Origin: JBEKZD01 sp050013395
Lineage (GTDB): Bacteria > Verrucomicrobiota > Verrucomicrobiia > Palsa-1439
Assembly (NCBI GenBank): GCA_050013395.1
Contig: JBEKFI010000078.1
Span: forward strand, 1 to 15,287
DNA: 15,287 bases
Direction of reading: 5' to 3'
Shown here: positions 8,497 to 14,467 of the stretch, piece after piece
Position numbering within the stretch: the first letter of the stretch is position 1
How the letters are laid out: every line of letters begins with the position of its first letter
Notes under the pieces: model-generated
Databases searched by the model: none
Seen by the model: the letters and a program-made list of their open reading frames with translations, nothing else
Told to the model about the DNA's origin: nothing
Made by a program: the position numbers and the translations under genes

Positions 8497-8524
8497 AAAT
8501 CACCGCGTCGCCGAACTGGCTGCA
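8485..8524 (-). repeat. 40-base copy of the icd 3' end
   Basis: Matches 10654-10693 at 37 of 40 positions in the same orientation. Read on the minus strand it gives CSQFGDAVISKM, the C-terminus of the Icd in this window, but the icd stop codon TAG is CAG here. There is no upstream icd body, so this is a detached tail. It overlaps the next repeat by two bases. Confidence 0.85.
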
Positions 8525-8580
8525 CCCTCGCCATCTACGGCCACCACTTCCGCAAAACCTGCGCAGTGATGGGGCTATAG
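8523..8580 (+). repeat. rSAM1 3'-end copy 3
   Basis: 58 bases matching 2673-2731 and 6239-6296 at 54 of 58 positions each. It reads as TLAIYGHHFRKTC and ends in TAG at 8578-8580. Unlike copy 2 it has no similarity past the stop. It begins exactly where the icd-tail copy ends and stops one base before the yhbY stop codon on the other strand. Confidence 0.85.
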
Positions 8581-8581
8581 T

Positions 8582-8857
8582 TCAACCGTTGGTTGCCGGT
8601 GGTTTTGGCCGGTAAAACACCGCTACCTTGCCGACTTGCTTAATCAACGCCGCGCCGGTTGCCTCAGCAACCTTACCGGCCAGCACGTCACGTTCGTCCC
8701 GGTCGTGGTCGAAGCGAATCTTGATCAACTCCCGCGCCAGCAACGCCTGCTCGATGCTTTGCAGCACCGCCGCCGTCAGTCCGCTCTTGCCGACGTACAC
8801 CACCGGCTCCAGCCGCTGCGCCTCGGCCTTGAGTTTGCGGATTTCGGCGTTAGTCAT
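8582..8857 (-). CDS. yhbY: YhbY/CRS1-type ribosome-associated RNA-binding protein
   Basis: A 91-residue single CRM domain, the usual size for bacterial YhbY, which associates with pre-50S ribosomal particles and binds rRNA. Family marks: L-K-A-x-A-x-x-L-x-P-V-V-x-V-G at the N-terminus, the GKSG loop (G-x-x-G, residues 23-26), the LIKIRF strand, and the VGKVAVFYRP C-terminal strand. The start ATG 8857 overlaps the TGA of a 12-codon open frame (ATGA overlap), so translation may be coupled; no strong Shine-Dalgarno precedes it. It sits downstream of the nucleotidyltransferase on the same strand, with 37 bases between them. Confidence 0.9.
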   Translation of the reverse strand: MTNAEIRKLKAEAQRLEPVVYVGKSGLTAAVLQSIEQALLARELIKIRFDHDRDERDVLAGKVAEATGAALIKQVGKVAVFYRPKPPATNG

Positions 8858-8892
8858 GTGATGCGGGTGGGGTTCTCGATCAACTTAGGCAT
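8854..8892 (-). other. 12-codon open frame between the nucleotidyltransferase and yhbY (possible cupin start remnant or leader)
   Basis: ATG CCT AAG ... TGA encodes MPKLIENPTRIT. It starts two bases after the nucleotidyltransferase stop, has ggaag six bases upstream, and its TGA overlaps the yhbY ATG. The peptide resembles the start of the small cupin family whose truncated start is also found at 9612-9722 (MPxLIxxPT). It could be a broken cupin 5' end or simply a coupling leader. Confidence 0.4.
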
Positions 8893-8894
8893 GA

Positions 8895-9386
8895 TCAACT
8901 TCCGCGCTTCTCCTGCTTCAACCAAATCAGGCGTTCCCGGTCGACGCGATCTTGGTCGCGGTAGGTGGACTTGCTCTTGATCAAGGCATCGAGGCTCGCG
9001 TAGACGATCCGTACGCCTTCAGCGTCGAGCGTTTGCGCATCGCGAATGGCCTCACTGTAATCGAGCGTCCACGCTTGCTTGGCTACGTCCACCATGATGG
9101 CGTCGGCGACCTTTACAACCACGTTCTCTTCAAGGTCTTTGACTGTTAGTTCCCGCGCCGCGCCGTCCGGCAGTTCGGAGAGCGCATTGAGCACGCGCTG
9201 CAAGTTCTCGGGCGACGGCTCAACGAGCAGGTCAACGTCCTGCGTTGACCGCACCAAACCGTGGAGTCCACAAGCGCAACCGCCCACGAGAACGTATTTG
9301 GCCTTGTGCTGTTGGAGGAGACGACAGACGTGCAACAACTCGTCGTCGCTCAGCGGAGGCGCGGATTGGTTTGGCTCTGTCGCCAT
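8895..9386 (-). CDS. MNT-type nucleotidyltransferase
   Basis: A 163-residue minimal nucleotidyltransferase fold. LVGGCACGLHG (33-43) carries the GG motif, and TQDVDLLVE (48-56) supplies the metal-binding D50 and D52. A third acidic residue, likely D100, sits in IMVDVAK. The C-terminal SLDALIKSKSTYRDQDRVD (131-149) is the usual helix of DUF6036/AbiEii-like small nucleotidyltransferases. Such proteins transfer AMP or other nucleotides, often to a partner protein or tRNA in toxin-antitoxin systems; the target here is unknown. It overlaps the upstream 96-residue gene by 37 bases, so the two are translationally coupled. No HEPN partner (R-x4-6-H) is visible. Confidence 0.8.
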   Translation of the reverse strand: MATEPNQSAPPLSDDELLHVCRLLQQHKAKYVLVGGCACGLHGLVRSTQDVDLLVEPSPENLQRVLNALSELPDGAARELTVKDLEENVVVKVADAIMVDVAKQAWTLDYSEAIRDAQTLDAEGVRIVYASLDALIKSKSTYRDQDRVDRERLIWLKQEKRGS

Positions 9387-9640
9387 TTTTCGAGGTCTTC
9401 CCAGGTGCGGAACTTGAAGACTTGGCCGCGCGGTCGTGGATAAGGGTTCCAGCGATCAAGCCGCTCACGCATCCGACGGAGTTGCACCAGATATTCCGCC
9501 GGCGTTTCCGCGATTCTGTCCCCGACCACTTTCACGCCGGTAGGATAAACGAAACGACCTGCCTTCGTAAACTCATTTCCGCCGTCCCGCACATATTGGC
9601 GATGCTGACGGTCATGCGACTGCGGGATGCGTGAGTTCAC
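9350..9640 (-). CDS. small hypothetical protein paired with the nucleotidyltransferase
   Basis: About 96 residues, rich in Arg, Trp and aromatic residues (RMRERLDRWNPYPRPRG, then FKFRTWEDLEKWRQSQTNP). I do not recognise a named family. GTG 9640 is the first possible start, with gagga about 14 bases upstream; the true start could be further in. Its 3' end overlaps the nucleotidyltransferase start by 37 bases, which favours a two-gene module, possibly toxin-antitoxin-like. No signal peptide or membrane segment is visible. Its 5' end overlaps a truncated cupin-like reading frame. Confidence 0.6.
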   Translation of the reverse strand: MNSRIPQSHDRQHRQYVRDGGNEFTKAGRFVYPTGVKVVGDRIAETPAEYLVQLRRMRERLDRWNPYPRPRGQVFKFRTWEDLEKWRQSQTNPRLR

Positions 9641-9722
9641 CCGTTCCGCTGAATTCCTCGATGATCTGCGGCTTGTTACCGGCAGCCGCGGTGTGGGTGG
9701 GTTTGGAAATCAGGGCAGGCAT
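9612..9722 (-). pseudogene. truncated 5' end of a small cupin gene
   Basis: ATG 9722 has GGAG eight bases upstream. The 36-codon frame begins MPALISKPTHTAAAG and continues NKPQIIEEFSG. This resembles the N-terminus of single-domain cupins (roughly 110-120 aa; M-P-x-L-I-x-x-P-T, then A-A-G-N-K-P-x-x-I-E-E-F-x-G) as I recall that family. After about codon 26 the similarity stops and the frame closes at TGA 9612-9614. The cupin barrel is missing. The start may still be translated into a short peptide running into the 96-residue gene. Confidence 0.5.
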
Positions 9723-9739
9723 GGCGGATTCTCCAAGAT

Positions 9740-10648
9740 TCAATAGATGACGACCTTATAGTCCAGCACCCTTTTCGAAAGGAACCCGATTGATCCCTTT
9801 TCGGCAATAGCGAAAGCAAGCATCATGTCACGCAGCCCACACTGCAATCTGTCAGCCAAGTCGGCTTGCTGCTCGAAGTAATTCTTGTCCCGCTCGGCTT
9901 GCGTCAGCTTGTGTGCACTGAGTTTTCGCAATTCGTTAATTTCCTTCAAAGTCGCCAATGCTTGTTCGATCTCATTTGAGAGAGCGTTGTGCTGTTTGAA
10001 ATAGAGTCGCAGCAATTCCCGGCGCTGCTCGCGTTTTACGCAATCGGCGACTTTACTCTGCACATCGGAGGCCGTAATGCGCCTCGCCAAGGTTTGCATG
10101 TTGAACTGCATTATCGTGCACAAGTCTTGGGCAAACTGCATCATTGCTTTCCTCGAATTGTATCCGAGGGGTGCGAGAAACAACGGCTCTTCGTCGGGCA
10201 GATTTGGGAACAGCACGTCCGGCTGGAAAAGCTTTTGGATTTCCCTCAGGAACAGATAGATTGCTTCATAGATGCTGATTGTGTCGCTAAAGCGACCTGT
10301 TATCATTGGTTGGTAATAGCGCCGGTCTATCTTCGGCCCCTTCCTCTTTGAACGTCGAATCTCGTGAAGTTTCCAATGGAGTTGGTCTGCGGGCGACAAA
10401 GCATTTAGGTGCGACAGGAGCACCACTACGCACGGACTTCCGTCGGGTTTGTGTCCCCAAACGTATTGCTGAAGCGCAGACAACTCGACGCCGGAGCCGT
10501 GCTTTGTGCTCAAGCGCGTCATGCGCAGGCTGTAATTCGGGTCGTTCCGATACTTCTCTAAGACGCTTGGCTCGAAAAAATGAACTTCGAGCTGCTGATT
10601 GGACTTGCGCAGTCGCTTTGTGTAGTACCCGACGCGCATCGCACTCAT
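9740..10648 (-). CDS. hypothetical protein, lower GC than neighbours
   Basis: 302 residues from ATG 10648, six bases after the icd stop on the same strand; no clear Shine-Dalgarno. It is likely cytosolic, with no signal peptide or membrane helix. Segments such as FFEPSVLEKYRNDP (25-38), CVVVLLSHLNALSPADQLHW and a late helical part (LRKLSAHKLTQAERDKNYF) resemble large uncharacterised proteins on mobile elements that share F-x-x-x-V-L-x-K-Y-x-x-x-P and L-P-x-x-E-x-x-Y-W-K blocks. This is recalled similarity, not a search. Those proteins have a longer N-terminus, so this one may be truncated at the junction with icd. Sampled 60-base stretches are 45-48% GC against about 63% in carB, which suggests transfer. 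Confidence 0.65.
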   Translation of the reverse strand: MSAMRVGYYTKRLRKSNQQLEVHFFEPSVLEKYRNDPNYSLRMTRLSTKHGSGVELSALQQYVWGHKPDGSPCVVVLLSHLNALSPADQLHWKLHEIRRSKRKGPKIDRRYYQPMITGRFSDTISIYEAIYLFLREIQKLFQPDVLFPNLPDEEPLFLAPLGYNSRKAMMQFAQDLCTIMQFNMQTLARRITASDVQSKVADCVKREQRRELLRLYFKQHNALSNEIEQALATLKEINELRKLSAHKLTQAERDKNYFEQQADLADRLQCGLRDMMLAFAIAEKGSIGFLSKRVLDYKVVIY

Positions 10649-10654
10649 GATTTG

Positions 10655-11959
10655 CTACATCTTCGAAATCACCGCGTCACCGAACTGGCTACAGCGGACT
10701 TCTCTTGCGCCATCCATCAAGCGCGCGAAATCATAAGTGACGGTCCTGGCGTTGATGGCGCCGTCCATGCCTTTGATGATGAGGTCGGCGGCTTCGGTCC
10801 AACCCATGTAGCGGAACATCATCTCGCCGCTGAGGATGACGCTGCCGGGATTGACCTTGTCCTGATTGGCGTACTTCGGTGCGGTGCCGTGCGTGGCTTC
10901 GAAGATGGCGTGGCCGGTGATGTAGTTGATGTTGCCGCCGGGGGCGATGCCGATGCCGCCCACTTGCGCGGCGAGCGCGTCGCTGAGGTAATCGCCGTTA
11001 AGATTGAGCGTGGCGATGACGTCGAACTCCTCGGGACGTGTGAGCACTTGCTGGAAGGCGACGTCGGCGATGGCGTCCTTAATAATCAAGGATGAGGGAT
11101 GAGGCCCGCCGGTGGGCGGGTCCGCCCACGCCGGAAGGCGGGTCCGCCCACCGGCGGACTTGTGGCGTGAGATGAGGGATGAAGTTTGGGGATGCGGAAT
11201 GGAGACCCACGGGCCGCCGTCGATTTCGACGGCGCCGAACTCGCGTTTGGCGAGAGCGTAACCCCAGTCGCGGAACGCGCCTTCGGTGAACTTCATGATG
11301 TTGCCCTTGTGGACGAACGTGACGGACTTGCGCTTGTTTTTGATGGCGTACTCGATGGCGGCACGGATGAGCCGTTCGCTGCCTTCACGGGAAACGGGTT
11401 TGATCCCGATACCGCTGGTGGCAGGGAACCGGATCTTCTTCACACCCATTTCCCTCTGTAGAAACTCGATGATCTTCTTCGCCTCGGGCGATTCGGCGGG
11501 CCACTCGATGCCGGCGTAAATGTCCTCGGTGTTCTCGCGGAAGATCACAATGTCCACCTTCTCGGGGTGTTTGACGGGGGAGGGGACACCATTGAACCAG
11601 CGCACGGGCCGCAGGCAGACGTAGAGATCAAGCATCTGGCGCAGCGCGACGTTCAACGAGCGGATGCCCTTGCTGACGGGCGTGGTGAGTGGGCCTTTGA
11701 TGCCGACGAGATAATCCTTGAATGCCGCGACGGTTTCGTCGGGCAGCCAGTTATTGAATTTGTTGAACGCCGTCTCGCCCGCGTAAACTTCCATCCACTC
11801 GACTTTGCGTTTGCCGCCGTAAGCTTTCTGCACTGCCGCGTCGAATACGCGGACAGACGCCGCCCAGATGTCCGGCCCGGTGCCGTCGCCGCGGATGAAG
11901 GGAATCGTTGGATTATCCGGAACGTTCAGCTTGCCGTTTTGAATCGAAATCTTCGCCAT
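10655..11959 (-). CDS. icd: NADP-dependent isocitrate dehydrogenase with in-frame palindromic insertion
   Basis: 434 residues; converts isocitrate to 2-oxoglutarate, CO2 and NADPH in the TCA cycle, as a cytosolic homodimer of the E. coli Icd type (416 aa). The start ATG 11959 (MAKISIQNGK) has AGG five bases upstream; the frame is open further upstream but runs into the neighbouring gene. Motifs: RGDGTGPD (23-30), GIRSLNVALRQ with the regulatory Ser S101 (98-108), RENTEDIYAGIEW with Y148, KGNIMKFTEGAFRDWG, NLNGDYLSDALAAQVGG (319-335, D323 and D327), GTAPKYANQDKVNPGS with Y363, VTYDFARLM with R413, and CSQFGDAVISKM at the end. Between DGGPW (247-251) and IIKDAIAD (292-299) there are about 28 residues more than in E. 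coli, encoded by a GC-rich palindromic repeat (11091-11182). They sit next to KDAIAD, which carries a metal/substrate Asp (D295). The 3' end is copied at 8485-8524. Confidence 0.93.
   Translation of the reverse strand: MAKISIQNGKLNVPDNPTIPFIRGDGTGPDIWAASVRVFDAAVQKAYGGKRKVEWMEVYAGETAFNKFNNWLPDETVAAFKDYLVGIKGPLTTPVSKGIRSLNVALRQMLDLYVCLRPVRWFNGVPSPVKHPEKVDIVIFRENTEDIYAGIEWPAESPEAKKIIEFLQREMGVKKIRFPATSGIGIKPVSREGSERLIRAAIEYAIKNKRKSVTFVHKGNIMKFTEGAFRDWGYALAKREFGAVEIDGGPWVSIPHPQTSSLISRHKSAGGRTRLPAWADPPTGGPHPSSLIIKDAIADVAFQQVLTRPEEFDVIATLNLNGDYLSDALAAQVGGIGIAPGGNINYITGHAIFEATHGTAPKYANQDKVNPGSVILSGEMMFRYMGWTEAADLIIKGMDGAINARTVTYDFARLMDGAREVRCSQFGDAVISKM
11091..11182. repeat. palindromic element inserted in frame in icd
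   Basis: A perfect 14-base inverted repeat (ccgccggtgggcgg at 11106-11119; ccgcccaccggcgg at 11144-11157) with a GC-rich loop that holds a further short stem (cgcc ggaa ggcg). Direct copies of gatgagggatga flank it at 11091-11102 and 11171-11182. On the coding strand it yields a Pro/Gly/Ala/Arg-rich peptide without stops (AGGRTRLPAWADPPTGGPHP). Confidence 0.85.
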
Positions 11960-12032
11960 GTCCTGTAAGTATTCGTTGCCTAAAGCTGAGAGATGATAAC
12001 AAACGCCGCTTCCGTGACAATACCGAACCGAG

Positions 12033-12905
12033 TTACGGAACCTTGATACCGGGGACGGTGATGCGAACGCGGTACAGGCTCGTTTGACCGGCAATGTAGA
12101 GGGTCTTCCAATCGGCATCGCCGAAGGCCAGGTTCGCGGGTTGCTGCGGCACTCTGATGATGCCAATCGGTTTCCCAGTCGGGTCAAAAACTTCCACGCC
12201 GCTCCTGGCCGCGGCATAAAGGTTGCCGGCCGTATCCACCTTGATGCCATCGGGAAATGTGACCTGACAGAACACGCGGCCGTTCGTGATGGAACCGTCG
12301 GAGGCAATGTCGAAGGCGCGGACGTGGTCGCGCTGAGTGTCGGCGACATAGAGTGTTTTCTCGTCAGGAGAGAGGGCAATGCCGTTGGGCCTCAAGAAAT
12401 CCTTCACGAGCAACGTCAGCGTTTTCCCGTCCGGCGAGATGCGGTAAACGCCCTGGAAATCCAGTTCGCGCTGGTTCGGCGTCACACCGTACGGTGGATC
12501 GGTGAAATAGATCGCGCCATCGCTTTTGCAGACGATGTCGTTGGGGCTGTTGAGTCGTTTACCGTCGTAACGATCCGCGAGTGTGACCACCGTATCATCA
12601 GGTTCGGTGCGGCTGACGCGGCGGTTGCCGTGCTCGCACGCGAGGAGACGGCCCTGTTTATCGAGGGTCAAACCGTTGGAGTTGCCGCTCGGTGCCCGAA
12701 ACGTCTCCGCCTTGCCGTTGGACCAGCGGACGATGCGGTTGGCGGGGATGTCGCTGAACAGCAGTTCGCCCTTGCTGGCGACCCACACCGGACCTTCCGT
12801 GAACTGAAAATTGCCGGCAACCTTCTCCACTGTGAGCGATTGGAAATCGCCGGCCATCGCGTTGGAGGTTAATAGCACTGCCACAGAAACTAATCGCGTA
12901 AACAT
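12033..12905 (-). CDS. secreted SMP-30/gluconolactonase/LRE-like protein
   Basis: 290 residues; a six-bladed beta-propeller predicted to hydrolyse sugar lactones such as gluconolactone or a related ester. The N-terminus (MFTRLVSVAVLLTSNAMA, then GDFQ) is a signal peptide with an AMA cleavage site, so it acts in the periplasm or outside the cell. Metal-site marks: EGPVW (E37), LNSPNDIV (N122), RPNGIALSPD (N174) and FPDGIKVD (D219). Repeated D-x-x-G-x-L/I-Y blades are visible. ATG 12905 is chosen because AGGAAA lies eight bases upstream and the signal peptide starts there. The frame extends to 13247 but that part is a repeat and a pseudogene. The stop is 73 bases before icd on the same strand. 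A TATAAG box just upstream (12927-12932, minus strand) lacks a good -35. Confidence 0.88.
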   Translation of the reverse strand: MFTRLVSVAVLLTSNAMAGDFQSLTVEKVAGNFQFTEGPVWVASKGELLFSDIPANRIVRWSNGKAETFRAPSGNSNGLTLDKQGRLLACEHGNRRVSRTEPDDTVVTLADRYDGKRLNSPNDIVCKSDGAIYFTDPPYGVTPNQRELDFQGVYRISPDGKTLTLLVKDFLRPNGIALSPDEKTLYVADTQRDHVRAFDIASDGSITNGRVFCQVTFPDGIKVDTAGNLYAAARSGVEVFDPTGKPIGIIRVPQQPANLAFGDADWKTLYIAGQTSLYRVRITVPGIKVP

Positions 12906-12944
12906 GTCACGTTTCCTACGGCTTACCTTATAAATGGAGGTTAG

Positions 12945-13020
12945 TTGTAGGCCGACACTGTGTGTCGGCGAAATCTCGCAGGAAAACGACACCACGCCGC
13001 CTCGCAGAGGCGGCCTACAA
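12945..13020. repeat. double-hairpin palindromic element (REPIN/MITE-like)
   Basis: Terminal inverted repeats ttgtaggcc (12945-12953) and ggcctacaa (13012-13020) bound two perfect 8-base stems with 3-base loops: gccgacac tgt gtgtcggc (12951-12969) and gccgcctc gca gaggcggc (12996-13014). The element lies just upstream of the gluconolactonase-like gene. Its size (76 bp) and two-hairpin form suggest a non-autonomous mobile repeat. Confidence 0.75.
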
Positions 13021-13042
13021 GCATTTATGAGATGGCTTCTAA

Positions 13043-13247
13043 TCATTTTGATTGATGTTTCTGCATCCAGTACTCGCGGAAGAAGCGCAGACGGGGTAAC
13101 GACTCGCGATCCTTGACACGGTTGGTGGCCGCTTTGCCGGCGATGACGTCGTCGATGTGGCATACGGGGAAGCGGTCGCCGCGCCGCAGCTTCAAAGTCC
13201 TCGAACCACTCGGGTGGAATGGCGGCTGGTAATGCGACCTTCTTCAC
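13043..13247 (-). pseudogene. frameshifted C-terminal remnant of a small nucleotidyltransferase
   Basis: From 13247 the minus strand reads AIPPEWFEDFEA. After a +1 shift near 13187 it continues RRGDRFPVCHIDDVIAGKAA and NRVKDRESLPRLRFF to a TGA at 13043-13045. The block H-I-D-D-x-I-A-x-K-x-A-x-N-R-x-K-D-x-x-x-L-P is the usual end of small MNT nucleotidyltransferases. The N-terminal GG and DxD motifs are absent. It is unrelated to the start of the downstream gluconolactonase-like gene. This is a family-level inference from a short motif. Confidence 0.5.
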
Positions 13248-13282
13248 GGCGCCATTCTAAATCGGGGCGGGCAACCTGTCCA

Positions 13283-14371
13283 CTAGCCACTGTGGCGGAT
13301 GTGAACGATGTCGCCGTCCTCGACGATGTAGTCCTTGCCTTTGAGGAGAAGTTTGCCGGTTTCCTTGAGGTGAACTTCGGCGTGATGGCCGGTGTCGCCG
13401 GCGGAGGCGAGGTCGGTGTACTTCATGACTTCGGCGCGAATGAAGCCTCGGGCAAGATCGGTGTGAACTGTGTGCGCAGCATCCACGGCGGTTTCGCCGT
13501 GACGGATCGTCCACGCGCGGACTTCGTCTTCGCCGACGGTGAAGAAGCAGATGTAGCCCAGCGCTCTGTAAAGCAACCGGGTAAGAACATGAATCGCGGG
13601 TTCTTGAACGCCGAGCGCCGAGAGAAACTCGCTGCGCTCGGTGGGATTCTCGATCTGAGCGACTTCGGCTTCGATCTTCGCACACAGTTCGCAAACTTCG
13701 GAGTGCGGGCCAGTGAGTTTCGCTCTTGCCGCCCCGGCGAGTTGGGGATTCGGAACGTTGCCTTCGCCGCAGTTGAGCGCGGTGACCAGCCCTTTGAGCG
13801 TGAGGAACTGCAGGGAACGAAGCCGCTTTTCCTCGCCTTCGTGCCACGGATACTCGCGCAACGATTTGCCGGCTTCGAGATGCGGCTTCAGCTTTTCCAG
13901 CAGGACAGCTTCGTCGGCGCGTTCCTGTTCGAATTTGTGTTTTTGGTCCTGCGCAATGCGATTCAGGCGTGTTTCGATCAGGCTGAGATCGCTGATGGTC
14001 AGTTCGAGGTTCATGGCATCAATGTCGCGGAGCGGATCGACCGAACCGCTGACGTGGAACACGCTGGAATCCTCAAAGGCGCGGACGACGTGGCAGAGCG
14101 CGTCCATGTCCTTGAGCTTGTTGAGCCACTGCTCGCGCAGTTTCGGCTCGTGCGGCGGGGCGGGGGCAAGCGTACATTCGATCTCGGCGTACTTGGTCTT
14201 CTTCGGTTTGTAGAGCGCCGACAGCTTGTCAACGCGCGGGTCGGCGACCTTGACGGTGCCGACATGGTATTCGCCCGCGCGGCCAAGAAGATGATCGTGC
14301 GAGATGCTCGTCAGGACCGAGAAGACGATTTTCTTGCCGACTTGCGGCAGGCCGATGAGAGCGATCTTCAT
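13283..14371 (-). CDS. YchF-like / DUF933 protein with degenerate nucleotide-binding motifs
   Basis: 362 residues, matching the domain order and length of YchF (Obg-family ATPase, about 363 aa): G-domain, helical insertion, C-terminal TGS/DUF933 domain. Retained: MKIALIGLPQVGK at the start, VVRAFEDSSVFH (95-106), GSVDPLRDIDAM (109-120), SALGVQEPAIHVL (251-263), FFTVGEDEVRAWTI (276-289), ARGFIRAEV (307-315) and KDYIVEDGDIVHIR (346-359). Changed: the P-loop Ser/Thr is Lys (GLPQVGKK, K14); the switch II DIAGLVKGAS block is missing and replaced by a Pro-rich stretch (68-78); the N-x-x-E base-recognition motif is not recognisable near 190-203. It is therefore probably not a normal ATPase. There is no clear Shine-Dalgarno at ATG 14371. 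The aminotransferase gene ends 96 bases upstream, with a long hairpin between. Confidence 0.82.
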   Translation of the reverse strand: MKIALIGLPQVGKKIVFSVLTSISHDHLLGRAGEYHVGTVKVADPRVDKLSALYKPKKTKYAEIECTLAPAPPHEPKLREQWLNKLKDMDALCHVVRAFEDSSVFHVSGSVDPLRDIDAMNLELTISDLSLIETRLNRIAQDQKHKFEQERADEAVLLEKLKPHLEAGKSLREYPWHEGEEKRLRSLQFLTLKGLVTALNCGEGNVPNPQLAGAARAKLTGPHSEVCELCAKIEAEVAQIENPTERSEFLSALGVQEPAIHVLTRLLYRALGYICFFTVGEDEVRAWTIRHGETAVDAAHTVHTDLARGFIRAEVMKYTDLASAGDTGHHAEVHLKETGKLLLKGKDYIVEDGDIVHIRHSG

Positions 14372-14404
14372 GAAGGGAATGGAGTAATGAGGTGATGGAG
14401 CGTT

Positions 14405-14465
14405 GGAGTGTTGGAGTATTGGGAACGATGGAACTGAGGCGGCTGTTCCATTACTCCAGCACTCC
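14405..14465. repeat. long imperfect hairpin of octamer repeats between aminotransferase and YchF-like gene
   Basis: 14405-14426 pairs with 14445-14465 in about 20 base pairs (one mismatch, one bulge, one G:T) around an 18-base loop. The left arm belongs to a degenerate 8-base array (tggagcgt, tggagtgt, tggagtat). It starts directly after the aminotransferase stop on the minus strand, so it may act as its terminator, although no T-run follows. Confidence 0.6.
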
Positions 14466-14467
14466 GT

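Noticed and set aside
8321..8503. 60-codon minus-strand frame with an Icd-like peptide
   Set aside because: It is a chance frame through the dispersed repeat and the icd-tail copy, with no independent start signal.
2670..8580. Integron attC sites or a CRISPR array
   Set aside because: Only three copies, kilobases apart, without regular spacers; no integrase or cas genes and no attC-type core sites. The copies are gene tails.
12906..13247. N-terminal extension of the gluconolactonase-like protein to 13247
   Set aside because: The extension runs through the double-hairpin repeat and a nucleotidyltransferase remnant; a signal peptide with a good RBS begins at 12905.
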